The notes under the pieces were generated by a model. The model did not search any database. It saw only the letters and a program-made list of their open reading frames with translations, and was not told the DNA's origin. Shown piece by piece: positions 27,846 to 36,663 of a DNA stretch of 64,000 nucleotides. Numbering within the stretch: the first letter of the stretch is position 1; each line of letters opens with the position of its first letter. The position numbers and the translations under genes were made by a program. Where the stretch lies: assembly GCF_020532555.1 (NCBI RefSeq), contig NZ_JAJBBR010000004.1, positions 310,001 to 374,000 of the forward strand, read 5' to 3'. This DNA is from Microvirga lenta. GTDB taxonomy: Bacteria > Pseudomonadota > Alphaproteobacteria > Rhizobiales > Beijerinckiaceae.

Positions 27846-29030
27846 TCAGTTCTGCCGGGCCGCTCCCCGGTTCGTTTTCTGCCGTTCGTTCTGCCAGGTG
27901 AGGAACTCGCGGAAGAGAAGCTCCCGCTGTGCAGCCGAGATCGTGTTGCCGGTGCTCTGGATGAAGGCTTCGAAGCTCTTCGACTGTTCCGGGGTGGCCT
28001 TGGCTGCGGCTGCGCGGTCGAGCCATTCCTGCGCGGGCTTCATGCGCTCCCATCCGGGAACCTCCGCGGCCAGATTGACCTCCTTCCACTTCGGATGGCG
28101 GCCCGGCTGCAGGAACTCGTCGAAGCGGGAGAAGAAGGAATCCACGAACCGTTTCACCCGGTTGTAGCGGTCGGAGTTCTCGGGCCAGTTGAAGACAGCG
28201 AGAAGGCTCCCCACCGCCAGGGTGTCGACGGGCGCGTCGGCCACCAGGCGCGGATAGTCGGAGTTCGAGAAGCGCGCCGGGAAATAGGTTTCGGCGATCT
28301 CGCCCTCGAACGGGATGGGCAGAAGGTGGAAGCGCCCTTCGCTCTGGAACTCCGCGATGGCGCGCACCGGCCGCCCGGCCACGTAGACGGCCGCCTGGAT
28401 CTCGCCCGAGCGCAGGCGCTCATAGGACGAGCTCTGGTCGAAGGTCGTCATGTCGGGCTTGATTCCGAGCTTCTCGAAGATGAGGCGGGAGGTCAGGTTG
28501 GTGCCGCTGCCCGCCTTGTCGATGTTGACCTTCTTGCCTTCGAGCTGCCGGATGTCGGTGATGTCGCGGCTTGCGATGATATGGACCTCTTCATTGTAGA
28601 GGCGCGAGATGTAGCGCAGCCGGCGCACGGCGTCATTGCGCAGGTTCTCGGCCTTGAGCTCCTCTCGGGCGTCCATCTGCACGATGCCGATATCGACGCC
28701 GCGCAGGAACATGACGTCGCGCAGGTTCTGGAGGGATCCGCGCCCGATGATGGGCAGGATCCGCAGGTTCTCGCCGTCGAGGACGTTCGCGAGATCGGCG
28801 GCGATGCGGATGTAGGTTCCGTCCGCACCGCCCGAAATGATGCCGACCGTTCCCGCATTGACGCGCGCGAAGTTGGATGCCGACCCATTCTGGGCGGAGG
28901 CCGGGGCCGCTCCGGAGAGCATGACGGCAGCGGCGGCAAGGGCGCCGAGAAGGCCTCGTCGCAGCGTGCCCGCTCGGGTGCCGTCGCCACGGAAAGCAGT
29001 TGCGCAGAAATCGCCGAACCGTCCGGACAT
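27846..29030 (-). CDS. TAXI family TRAP-type solute-binding protein
   Basis: The 394-residue protein has a long basic N-region, a signal helix (LLGALAAAAVMLSGAAPASAQ) and the TAXI-type ligand fold. Visible blocks are GTVGIISGGADGTYIRIAADLANVL, VDIGIVQMDA, IASRDITDIRQLEGKKVNI and GSGTNLTSRLIFEKLG. Such proteins feed TRAP transporters that import organic acids. No DctQ/DctM membrane partner is in the window, so it may be orphan or act as a sensor subunit. Its closest neighbour is the coiled-coil gene downstream on the same strand. Confidence 0.84.
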   Translation of the reverse strand: MSGRFGDFCATAFRGDGTRAGTLRRGLLGALAAAAVMLSGAAPASAQNGSASNFARVNAGTVGIISGGADGTYIRIAADLANVLDGENLRILPIIGRGSLQNLRDVMFLRGVDIGIVQMDAREELKAENLRNDAVRRLRYISRLYNEEVHIIASRDITDIRQLEGKKVNIDKAGSGTNLTSRLIFEKLGIKPDMTTFDQSSSYERLRSGEIQAAVYVAGRPVRAIAEFQSEGRFHLLPIPFEGEIAETYFPARFSNSDYPRLVADAPVDTLAVGSLLAVFNWPENSDRYNRVKRFVDSFFSRFDEFLQPGRHPKWKEVNLAAEVPGWERMKPAQEWLDRAAAAKATPEQSKSFEAFIQSTGNTISAAQRELLFREFLTWQNERQKTNRGAARQN

Positions 29031-29485
29031 CCTGTCCTCCCTGGGCTGTCTTGAGCCTCATGATTACTTTCGTATCTGAACGATCTGCCATGATGTCGTT
29101 GTGTAAACATCGCGGAAGTTTGAGATACGGGGAGGGTCATCGTAGGCCGATCATTTTATCGGTCAATAATCGGCAGAATGCAGTGCAGTAATTGAAAAGG
29201 GGTAGGCAGTAATCAAGAAGAGCTAGTTTTTAGATTTATATTCCTCCTATAAGGCAAATCACCCACTGAAGCCGGCATGCCTTGGTGGTGCCTCGATTAT
29301 TACATTTGGTCGCACCTGCTGCCTGGAGGGAGGGAGAAGGGACGCGAAGCGGCGGGCAGCCGGATGCCGGACCCGGAAGGACCACCCGGAGCGAAGAGTT
29401 AAAAATCTCGCGCTTCGGCGGCAAAATTAACCGTCCATTAACCATAAAACGACGAAATCACAGAGCAGCAGGAAATTGATCGCCC
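29031..29485. promoter_or_regulatory. Divergent TAXI/minC intergenic region
   Basis: This 455-bp gap is AT-richer than the flanking genes. The part near 29142-29157 holds CCGAT and ATCGG as a short dyad, and the right end holds a CtrA-type box before minC. No coding frame in it has a ribosome site and reasonable codon use. Confidence 0.55.
29427..29441 (+). promoter_or_regulatory. CtrA-type box upstream of minCDE
   Basis: TTAA-CCGTCCA-TTAA is an exact match to the alphaproteobacterial CtrA consensus TTAA-N7-TTAA, with the flanking C also present. It lies 44 bp upstream of the minC start codon. CtrA control of min genes is known in Sinorhizobium; here it is a prediction. Confidence 0.68.
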
Positions 29486-30199
29486 GTGACTATTGCAGTT
29501 CGCACCCGCCCCTCTCTCCGCTTTCGCGGCAAGTCGTTTCTGGCGCTCGTTCTCGCGCCGACGGTGCCGCTCCGCGACTGGCTCGAGGACCTCGACGCCG
29601 TTTCCAAGGGCTCGCCGGGATTTTTCACCGACCGCCCCATCATTGCCGATGTCTCCGCCCTCAAGCCCTCGAAGTCGGAGCTGAAATTCTTCCTGGCCGC
29701 GCTCAAGATGCGGGACATCCACATCATCGGGCTCGAAGGAGCCGCGGCGGCCGTTCTCGACGTCGACATGCCGCCGCAGATCAACGGCGGACGCCCCGCG
29801 GGCGACATCGAGACGCCCGATCTCGACGCCGTGCCGCTGCCTGCGGCCGCTCCGGCGCAATCCGCGCCGACGACGGCCCTCCTCATCGAGGGATCCGTCC
29901 GTTCCGGCCAATCCATCATCCATACGGAAGGCGACGTGACCGTTCTCGGCCACGTGGCATCGGGCGCCGAGATCGTGGCAGGCGGCTCGATCCACATCTA
30001 CGGCGCCCTGCGCGGCCGCGCGATCGCCGGATGCACGGGCCACGCCAATGCCCGCATCTTCTGCAGAAAATTCGAAGCCGAGCTCATCGCCGTCGATGGG
30101 CTGTACAAAACGGCCGACGACCTCGGTTCCAAATACCGCGGTCAACCGATCCAGGTGAGCCTGGACGGCGACTCCATCATCCTGAAAACCCTGGATTGA
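29486..30199 (+). CDS. minC: Septum site-determining protein MinC
   Basis: The 237-residue protein starts at GTG. An N-terminal FtsZ-antagonist domain (RFRGKSFLALVLAPTVPLRDWLEDL) is linked by an Ala/Pro-rich spacer to the C-terminal beta-helix. That helix carries IEGSVRSGQSIIHTEGDVTVLGHVASGAEIVAGGSIHIYGALRGRAIAG, which is the MinD- and polymer-binding face. It prevents Z-ring formation near the poles. The downstream minD starts 20 bp later. A CtrA-type box precedes it. Confidence 0.94.
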   Translation: MTIAVRTRPSLRFRGKSFLALVLAPTVPLRDWLEDLDAVSKGSPGFFTDRPIIADVSALKPSKSELKFFLAALKMRDIHIIGLEGAAAAVLDVDMPPQINGGRPAGDIETPDLDAVPLPAAAPAQSAPTTALLIEGSVRSGQSIIHTEGDVTVLGHVASGAEIVAGGSIHIYGALRGRAIAGCTGHANARIFCRKFEAELIAVDGLYKTADDLGSKYRGQPIQVSLDGDSIILKTLD

Positions 30200-30219
30200 G
30201 ATAAGAAAGAGAGACGACA

Positions 30220-31035
30220 ATGGCCAAAGTCTTGGTCGTAACATCTGGCAAGGGCGGCGTCGGAAAAACGACATCGACGGCAGCCTTGGGCGGCGCGCTC
30301 GCTCAGGGCGGTGAGAAAGTGGTCGTCATCGATTTCGATGTCGGCCTGCGTAACCTGGACCTCGTGATGGGAGCCGAGCGCCGGGTCGTCTTCGATCTCA
30401 TCAACGTGGTGCAAGGGGATGCCAAGCTCAGCCAGGCCCTGATCCGCGACAAGCGCCTCGAGAACCTCTCGCTGCTTCCCGCCTCCCAGACCCGGGACAA
30501 GGATGCGCTGACGGAGGAGGGCGTGGCCCGCGTGCTCGCGGAGCTTCGCGAGAAGTTCGACTGGATCGTCTGCGACAGCCCGGCCGGCATCGAGCGCGGC
30601 GCGACCCTGGCCATGCGCCACGCGGATGTCGCGGTCGTCGTCACCAACCCCGAGGTCTCCTCGGTGCGTGACTCGGACCGCATCATCGGCCTGCTCGACT
30701 CCAAGACCGAGAAGGCCGAGAAGGGCGAGCGGGTGGAAAAGCACCTGCTACTCACCCGCTACGACCAGGGTCGGGCCGAGCGCGGCGAGATGCTGAAGAA
30801 GGAGGACGTGCTGGAGATCCTTTCGATCCCGCTCCTCGGCATCATTCCCGAGAGCGAGGAGGTGTTGCGCGCCTCCAACGTCGGCACGCCGGTCACTCTC
30901 AACAATCCGAACAGCGCACCGGGACGCGCATACTTCGACGCGGCGCGCCGACTCAAGGGCGAGACGGTCGAGATGATGATCCCCTCCGACAGGAAGGGCT
31001 TGCTCGGAAAGCTGTTCGGCCGGAGGGCAGCATGA
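30220..31035 (+). CDS. minD: Septum site-determining ATPase MinD
   Basis: The 271-residue protein has a deviant Walker [11 protein letters not shown] at the N-terminus, [14 protein letters not shown] as the switch region and [10 protein letters not shown] as the Walker B-type block. A C-terminal amphipathic membrane-targeting helix ends in [13 protein letters not shown]. MinD binds the membrane in the ATP dimer and recruits MinC, and MinE stimulates its hydrolysis. Its stop overlaps the minE start. Confidence 0.96.
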   Translation: MAKVLVVTSGKGGVGKTTSTAALGGALAQGGEKVVVIDFDVGLRNLDLVMGAERRVVFDLINVVQGDAKLSQALIRDKRLENLSLLPASQTRDKDALTEEGVARVLAELREKFDWIVCDSPAGIERGATLAMRHADVAVVVTNPEVSSVRDSDRIIGLLDSKTEKAEKGERVEKHLLLTRYDQGRAERGEMLKKEDVLEILSIPLLGIIPESEEVLRASNVGTPVTLNNPNSAPGRAYFDAARRLKGETVEMMIPSDRKGLLGKLFGRRAA

Positions 31036-31295
31036 GCTTGATGAGCTTCTTCAACCGGCGCACCTCTGCGCCGGTGGCACGCGAGCGGCTCCAGATCCTC
31101 CTGGCCCACGAGCGCGGCATCGTCGGCGGCAAGACCGACCTCGTCGCGCTCCTGCGGGAAGAGATCCTCGCCGTCGTCGGCCGGCACGTGACGATCGAGC
31201 GCGACAGGGTTCAGGTGAAGATGAATCGCGGTGCCGATCTCTCGACGCTTGAGATCGAGGTCGAGCTTCCGGGCCCCGACCTCGCCCGAGCCTGA
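31032..31295 (+). CDS. minE: Cell division topological specificity factor MinE
   Basis: The 87-residue protein begins with an amphipathic membrane-targeting stretch ([26 protein letters not shown]), which is the MinD-stimulating helix. It is followed by the dimerising beta-domain ([24 protein letters not shown]). The start codon overlaps the minD stop by 4 bp (ATGA), so translation is coupled and the MinD:MinE ratio is set in the operon. Confidence 0.95.
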   Translation: MSLMSFFNRRTSAPVARERLQILLAHERGIVGGKTDLVALLREEILAVVGRHVTIERDRVQVKMNRGADLSTLEIEVELPGPDLARA

Positions 31296-31308
31296 GATGG
31301 ACGACAAG

Positions 31309-31348
31309 GTCCGAGTCGGCGCCCCGCTTCCGGTACGCCGACTCGGAC
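31309..31348. terminator. Hairpin after minE
   Basis: GTCCGAGTCGGCG and CGCCGACTCGGAC form a perfect 13-bp stem with a 14-nt loop. It lies between the convergent minE and the nuclease-fold gene. No T tract is present in either direction. Confidence 0.6.
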
Positions 31349-31366
31349 GCAACCCCTAGCCGGCCG

Positions 31367-32593
31367 TCAGTTGCGCCAGACGCCGATCTGGGACGTGCGC
31401 GCCTTCTCCTCGGCCGCCTTCAGCTCGGGCGTCGCATCGGCCGTCGCCTTCCCGCCGCCGTTGAACAGCACCACCTTCGACAGATCCTGATTGCCGACTT
31501 GGCAGCGGTAGGTGTCGTTCGCGCCCGCGGGCTCACAGACGATTTCCCGCCCCCGCAGATAGCGGGTGAGATCTTCCGGCTTTCCGGCGCCGGGCGCCCA
31601 TTCCACCCCGAACAGACGCACGACCTCGCCCTGTAGCGAGAGCGTCGCCGTGTCCAGCACATCCGGCACCCCGCGCAGGGAGCGCCCGCTCGTCCTGGGC
31701 GCCGAGGCCGTATCCGTGCCTTCGTTCGACACCGAGCCGGTGGTGTCCGGTTCTTCGAAGGCACCCTGGGTGCCGGCGGTCTCGGTGGCAGGGTCGGCCT
31801 CGTCCGCAACAGGAACCACCGCCTTTGGGGCTTCCGCAACCGGTCGGACACTCTCGGCGGCAGGCCGGTTCCAGTCGGAGAGGAGATAGCTCCCTGCGCC
31901 CAGAAGAGCCAGGAGCGCGACCGCTCCGGCCGCAAGGCCGCGACCGCCTGCGGGCGTGCGGATCCCGTCCCATGCGCTTCGGGCCCGGTCCAGGGTCTGG
32001 GGCATGTCGCTGCGGGCGGCATGGAGGCGCGATGCGCCTGCCGCCAGCATCGGCGCGACCCACCTCCTGTGTGCCGTCCGCGTCCACAGGTGAAGGCGAG
32101 CCCCGCCGCCCTTGAGGTGAACGAGCCCGCTCTCGCGGGCGGGTTCCGCCGGATCGCTCTCGGAGGCGCCTTCCCCGGCACCGAGATCGAGCCAGTCGCG
32201 CTCGCGGATCGGGGCAGGCTGCGGCTGCTCGTCCGCCGGGGCGGCGGTGGATTGCGCCGGCTTGAAGAGCATCGGGCGCGTGGCACGCAGTTCTTCGAGA
32301 AGATCGCGGATCGTGAAGGCGGCGGTCTGTCCGTCATGGGTGACGGTCCGCGGCTGTCCGGCATCGTCCACGACCGTGATGGCGGGTTCGCCATCGGCAT
32401 CGCCGTAGCGGATGGAGGATTCGACGATCAGTTCCAGCGGACGGCGGGCATCCTCCGTCGGATTGAACCGGTCGACCTCGGCGCGAATGGCCTCGCGAAC
32501 CCGCTCCCGCGTGCTCCGCCACCGCGATTCGGGCGCCGCATCGTGAACCTGGACGGTTTTTCCTGACCGCGCGGAGCGTTCGACATCAATCAT
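31367..32593 (-). CDS. Single-pass protein with C-terminal staphylococcal-nuclease-like (degenerate) domain
   Basis: The 408-residue protein has a cytosolic N-terminal region with an ERVREAIRAEVDRFNPTEDARRP block, then a variable acidic linker. One transmembrane helix (GLAAGAVALLALLGAGSYLLS) and a Pro/Thr-rich spacer follow. The last 100 residues (ATLSLQGEVVRLFGVEW through AEEKARTSQIGVWRN) follow the SNase/OB-fold pattern, but the usual metal-binding DGDTL reads DTATL and the DAPE site reads EWAPG. It is therefore probably catalytically inactive. It overlaps the upstream gene by 8 bp. Function unknown. Confidence 0.7.
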   Translation of the reverse strand: MIDVERSARSGKTVQVHDAAPESRWRSTRERVREAIRAEVDRFNPTEDARRPLELIVESSIRYGDADGEPAITVVDDAGQPRTVTHDGQTAAFTIRDLLEELRATRPMLFKPAQSTAAPADEQPQPAPIRERDWLDLGAGEGASESDPAEPARESGLVHLKGGGARLHLWTRTAHRRWVAPMLAAGASRLHAARSDMPQTLDRARSAWDGIRTPAGGRGLAAGAVALLALLGAGSYLLSDWNRPAAESVRPVAEAPKAVVPVADEADPATETAGTQGAFEEPDTTGSVSNEGTDTASAPRTSGRSLRGVPDVLDTATLSLQGEVVRLFGVEWAPGAGKPEDLTRYLRGREIVCEPAGANDTYRCQVGNQDLSKVVLFNGGGKATADATPELKAAEEKARTSQIGVWRN

Positions 32594-33401
32594 CGGACCG
32601 TTTCTCCAGAGCAAGATTTCGGCGAGCGGCGTTTCGGCCCATGACAAGGCTGTTCTCGGCGGTGATCACGGGCCGCTCGCCCACGAAGCTGACGACGAGC
32701 TGAAGCGCGCCGACTCCCTCGGCCTTTCTGCCGCGCCTCGGATTGGCCGCCTTGAAATCGAACATCGCATGAACCGTGCAGAGCATGCCCGCCGGTTCGC
32801 AGGAGACCTTTACCGTATCGGGTTGGGGACGATAGTCGCGTTCCGGCCAGCGTCGAACGAAGCGACGCTTCTCCCGGACGAGGTTCTTCACGCTCATCGC
32901 ACGTCCATGGAACACGACGCGATCCCCGTAGAAATCGCCCGTCATCTCCAGTGTTTCATCATTCGGCGCGGACCAGGATCTCAGGTACTCGACCGCAAGG
33001 TCCCGTGCGGCTTCGCTGCGAATCGCGATCCGGTCCTGGGGCTCGTCCCGGCGTGGGCTCTCGGCCACGGCCGGTGCAGGAGGCGCTGCGGCGGGAGGTG
33101 CGGGGGGCGTTTCTGCGGATTGGCTCGGAGGCGCGACCGGAGCCGGGCTGGGCCTTTCCGGCTGGGCCGACTGCACGGGCGGCGCGGGTTGAGGGGAGGG
33201 CGCGGCCTGCGGCGGCGGATTCGGCTGGACCGGAAGTGGAGGCGGCGCAGCCGGGGCCTGGGGCTCGACCGGCTGGGGAACGTTGAGATCGGCCGGAGGA
33301 TCGGTCCAGGGCCTGTTCGTCTGGGCGAGGGTTCCTCCCCCGCCGAACAACAGCGTCACAAGCAGAATGCTGCTTCGTCCCAAGGCTTCATCGAACCGCA
33401 T
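32586..33401 (-). CDS. Secreted proline-rich protein with C-terminal NTF2-like domain
   Basis: The 271-residue protein has a signal peptide (SSILLVTLLFGGGGTLAQ), then about 90 residues dominated by Pro, Ala and Gln, as in periplasm- or wall-spanning linkers. The C-terminal part (LAVEYLRSWSAPNDETLEMTGDFYGDRVVFHGRAMSVKNLVREKRRFVRRWPERDYRP) reads as an NTF2-like alpha+beta fold. Two Cys residues in VSCEPAGMLCTVHA could form a disulfide. It is translationally coupled to the nuclease-fold protein. No function can be assigned. Confidence 0.65.
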   Translation of the reverse strand: MRFDEALGRSSILLVTLLFGGGGTLAQTNRPWTDPPADLNVPQPVEPQAPAAPPPLPVQPNPPPQAAPSPQPAPPVQSAQPERPSPAPVAPPSQSAETPPAPPAAAPPAPAVAESPRRDEPQDRIAIRSEAARDLAVEYLRSWSAPNDETLEMTGDFYGDRVVFHGRAMSVKNLVREKRRFVRRWPERDYRPQPDTVKVSCEPAGMLCTVHAMFDFKAANPRRGRKAEGVGALQLVVSFVGERPVITAENSLVMGRNAARRNLALEKRSDD

Positions 33402-33485
33402 CTCACCCTCCCGAACTCCTCCCCTGATGGAGGGGAGGAGACGAGAGAAACGCGGCTGGGCGCGCTCCGGGTTCCAAGCTGAGGC

Positions 33486-33875
33486 TTAAAGCTGCACCAC
33501 CTCGACCGAACCGACGCCGGAGATTCCGATGGCCTGTGCAGAGGCGCGGGACAGGTCGATCACGCGGCCATGGGCATAAGGACCGCGATCGTTGATGCGG
33601 ACCACGACCGACTTGCCGGTCTTCTTGTTCACGACGCGGACCTTGGTGCCGAAGGGCAGGGTGCGGTGCGCCGCCGTCATGGCGTGCGTGTTGAAGGTCT
33701 CGCCGCTCGCCGTACGCTTTCCGTGGAAGCCCGGGCCATACCAGGAGGCCTTGCCGCTCTGGACGTGCCGCGTGGAAGCCTTCTTCGGCTCTGCGCTGAC
33801 AGTGGCCGGAGACAGAACTGCGGCGGCCGATACGATGAGGCTCGCAAGCGCAAGCGTTGCCTTACGTTGAATCAC
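33486..33875 (-). CDS. RlpA-like septal ring lytic transglycosylase family protein
   Basis: The 129-residue protein starts at GTG with AAGGGA ahead of it. A signal peptide ([21 protein letters not shown]) is followed by the double-psi beta-barrel of Rlp[68 protein letters not shown]. The catalytic Asp and His expected in RlpA are in the RINDRGP and AAHRTLP blocks. It has no SPOR domain, so septal targeting by denuded glycan is not predicted. RlpA cleaves peptidoglycan during division. Confidence 0.86.
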   Translation of the reverse strand: MIQRKATLALASLIVSAAAVLSPATVSAEPKKASTRHVQSGKASWYGPGFHGKRTASGETFNTHAMTAAHRTLPFGTKVRVVNKKTGKSVVVRINDRGPYAHGRVIDLSRASAQAIGISGVGSVEVVQL

Positions 33876-34116
33876 GTTGCATTCCCTTGTTCTTGTGCGG
33901 AGGCGGATTAATCGTAGGCTAATGGGGCGAGAATAAGTCCTTCGAGAAAGTTCCATATATTCGCAAAAATTATGGAAGGACCGAAGCAGCTCGAAAAATA
34001 GATTATGGAACCGTCTTGTACGGCTTCGTTTTAGCCTCGGCTCCGAGACTTTACTATGCTTCAGCTTGCCGAGGGTATCGTCTTCTGGTGGAAGGTCCGG
34101 CTCCCGTATGCGGGGA

Positions 34117-35337
34117 TCAGGTTCCAGCGCCGTCCTCCGCCTCGACGGGCGGAAGTCTCATGAGCCGGAAGGCCAGGGCCAAGCCCAGCGACAGCAGCAC
34201 GGCCACCAGTCCGACCACGCCCCACCAGCCGGTCCGCGCCCAGAAGACGCCGCCCAGGGTGCCGACGGCGCTCGAGCCGAAGTAATAGCAGAAGAGATAA
34301 AGTGCCGAGGCCTGAGCCTTGGAGTGGGCGGCGCGGCGCCCGACCCAGCTGCTGGCAATGGAATGGGCGCCGAAGAAGCCGAAGGTCACCGTCACCATCC
34401 CGGCGAGGATCATGAGGAGCGGGTCGAAGAGAGTGAGCAGCGCCCCGCCGAGGGTGACGGCAATCATCACCCAGAAGACCCGTTCCCGCCCGAGGCGGCC
34501 TGCGAGGTCTCCGACCCAGGTCGAGCTCGCCGTTCCGATGAGATAGATGACGAAGATGGCGCCGATGGCGGTCTGGCTCAGGCCGTAGGGCGCGGCCATC
34601 AGCCGGTAGCCGAGATAGTTGTAGAGCGTCACGAAGGCGCCCATGAGAAGGAATGCCTCGGCATAGAGATAGCGCAGGCCCGAATCCCGAAGATGATCCG
34701 CGAACGAGCGCAGCAGCTCCACGGGCCGCGCCCGGCGCGGGAGGAAATGGACGGAGTTCGGCAGGCTGCGCCACGCCAGAATGGCGGCGATCAGCCCGAG
34801 CCCGCCGATGGTGCCGATGGCGAGGCGCCAGGATCCCAGATCGGTCAGGGCGCCGCTGACCAGCCGGCCGGCCATGCCGCCGATCGCGTTTCCGCCGATG
34901 AACAGGCCCATGGCGAGGCCGATGGATTTCGGATGCACCTCCTCGCTGACATACGCCATGGCGACGGCAGGAAGCCCGCTGAGCGTGATGCCCATGAGCA
35001 CCCGTGCGAGGAGCAGGATCTGCCAGTTGGGCGCCGCCGCCGAAAGGATCGTCAGCGCCGCCGAGGAAAGAAGCGAGGCGACCATGACCGGCTTGCGCCC
35101 CCACACCTCCGACAGGGTGCCCGTGACCAGCATGGCGACCGCGAGCAGGCCCGTCGTGAGGGACAGGGACAGACTGCTGACCGCCGGACTGACGTGGAAC
35201 TCCTCCGAAAAGACCGGGAGAAGCGGCTGCACGCAGTAGAGAATGGCGAAGGTCGCGAAGCCGGCGGCGAACAGGGCGAGATTCAGGCGGCGAAAGGCAG
35301 GGGTTCCGCTCTCAAGGCGCTTGGGGGCTTCCTGCAT
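34117..35337 (-). CDS. MFS transporter (YnfM-type, 12 helices)
   Basis: The 406-residue protein has 12 hydrophobic helices and the MFS loop motif [11 protein letters not shown] between helices 2 and 3, with a related GRLGRERVF in the second half. Blocks such as [26 protein letters not shown] resemble YnfM-like exporters. The substrate is unknown. Its start at 35337 lies 236 bp from the DMT transporter start on the other strand, so the two are divergent. Confidence 0.86.
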   Translation of the reverse strand: MQEAPKRLESGTPAFRRLNLALFAAGFATFAILYCVQPLLPVFSEEFHVSPAVSSLSLSLTTGLLAVAMLVTGTLSEVWGRKPVMVASLLSSAALTILSAAAPNWQILLLARVLMGITLSGLPAVAMAYVSEEVHPKSIGLAMGLFIGGNAIGGMAGRLVSGALTDLGSWRLAIGTIGGLGLIAAILAWRSLPNSVHFLPRRARPVELLRSFADHLRDSGLRYLYAEAFLLMGAFVTLYNYLGYRLMAAPYGLSQTAIGAIFVIYLIGTASSTWVGDLAGRLGRERVFWVMIAVTLGGALLTLFDPLLMILAGMVTVTFGFFGAHSIASSWVGRRAAHSKAQASALYLFCYYFGSSAVGTLGGVFWARTGWWGVVGLVAVLLSLGLALAFRLMRLPPVEAEDGAGT

Positions 35338-35573
35338 GGAATCGGATCGTCCTCTGATGATCTTCGCCGCAACCGTGCCGTTAGGGCAGGCTCTCCCGCC
35401 TGCAACGCAGATCTAGCACAGGCGGCCAACTGATCCATTCGCTGAGAACATGGAGCAGGTGCCGCCTTTGCGCTTCTCCTCAGGGGCGAAGATCTGCTTA
35501 CTGCAAGTTGAGAATTGCGTGCCGTCGCGCTGTCGGGCTCCGAAGGCCCCTTCCTTTTTCGAAACATCCCTCA

Positions 35574-36542
35574 ATGACCAGCTCCATTGCATCGAAGCTT
35601 GCCGCGCCTGCCCCGTCAGCAGGGGCGCAGCCTCACCACAGGCCCGTGGAGTCGCAGCTTCGCGGAACGCTGCTGATGGTGGGCTCCACCGTGTTCTTTT
35701 CGGTGTCCGACGTGATCACCAAGGAGCTGGCATCCTCGCTTCCGCCCGTCGAGATCGCATGGCTGCGCTATGCCACCTTTGCGCTCCTGGTCATCCCGGC
35801 TCTTCTGATGAACGGCGGCGGTACGATTCTGCGCTCGCAGCGTCCTGGCCTCCAGGTGCTTCGCGGCCTCGGCATGGTGGGGTCCTCCCTCCTGTTCACC
35901 GCAGGGCTGCCGTTCCTGCCGGTTGCCGATGCAACGGCGATCTATTTCATCTCGCCGATCCTGATCATGGCCCTCTCCGTCCTGTTCCTCGGGGAGGACG
36001 TCGGATGGCGGCGGTGGAGTGCGGCCGCGGTCGGCCTCCTGGGCGTGGTCATCGTCATCCGCCCCGGAACGAGCGCCTTCGAGGCGGCCGCGTTCCTGCC
36101 GCTCCTCGGCGCCACGAGCTGGGCCGCGTCCGCGGTCGTGACGCGCAAGATGAGCGGCCGCGACCATCCGCTGACGACGCTGGCCTATTCCGCCTTCGTC
36201 GGCCTCGTCGTGCTGAGCATCGCCCTGCCGTTCACCTGGGTTGCTCCGAGCTGGGAGCAGGTCGCCTTCGGTCTGTGCATCGGCATCCTGTCCACCGCCG
36301 GGCACTGGCTGGTCATCCTTGCCTACCGGCACGCCAACGCGTCCGTCATCGCGCCGTTCTCCTATGTCCAGCTCCTTTGGGCCAGCGCCCTCGGCTACCT
36401 CGTCTTCAGCACCCTGCCGGACATGTGGACCGCGCTCGGCGCCAGCATCATCGCGGCGAGCGGTCTCTACACCGCCTACCGCGAGCGCGTCAGGGCCCTC
36501 GAGCGCAAGCGCGCGGAGCAGGGCCATGGCGCAGCCTCGTAG
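35574..36542 (+). CDS. DMT/EamA family transporter
   Basis: The 322-residue protein has about ten hydrophobic helices arranged as two EamA repeats. The first carries VGSTVFFSVSDVITKEL and IYFISPILIMALSVLFLGEDVGWRRW; the second carries IAPFSYVQLLWASALGYLVFSTLPDMWTALGASIIAASGLYTAYRE. Family members export metabolites such as amino acids or riboflavin. The substrate is unknown. Residues before the ATG at 35574 are unlikely to be coding. Confidence 0.87.
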   Translation: MTSSIASKLAAPAPSAGAQPHHRPVESQLRGTLLMVGSTVFFSVSDVITKELASSLPPVEIAWLRYATFALLVIPALLMNGGGTILRSQRPGLQVLRGLGMVGSSLLFTAGLPFLPVADATAIYFISPILIMALSVLFLGEDVGWRRWSAAAVGLLGVVIVIRPGTSAFEAAAFLPLLGATSWAASAVVTRKMSGRDHPLTTLAYSAFVGLVVLSIALPFTWVAPSWEQVAFGLCIGILSTAGHWLVILAYRHANASVIAPFSYVQLLWASALGYLVFSTLPDMWTALGASIIAASGLYTAYRERVRALERKRAEQGHGAAS

Positions 36543-36663
36543 GAATATGATGCCGGGCCTCGGCCGAGTGTCGTCCGGATAAGCGGGACTGCGATCGCAG
36601 ATTGCGCCGGAAGGGCGAACGGGTGTACCTTATCAAGCCTTCACTGTGCTGTCGGGAGCTGTC

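Noticed and set aside
31367..32593. C-terminal domain as an active thermonuclease
   Set aside because: The metal-binding DGDTL and DAPE positions read DTATL and EWAPG, so catalysis is unlikely.
34012..34036. GGAAC...CGTT as an EcfG general stress promoter
   Set aside because: The spacer is 15 nt, shorter than the 16-17 nt of EcfG promoters, and no plus-strand gene follows.
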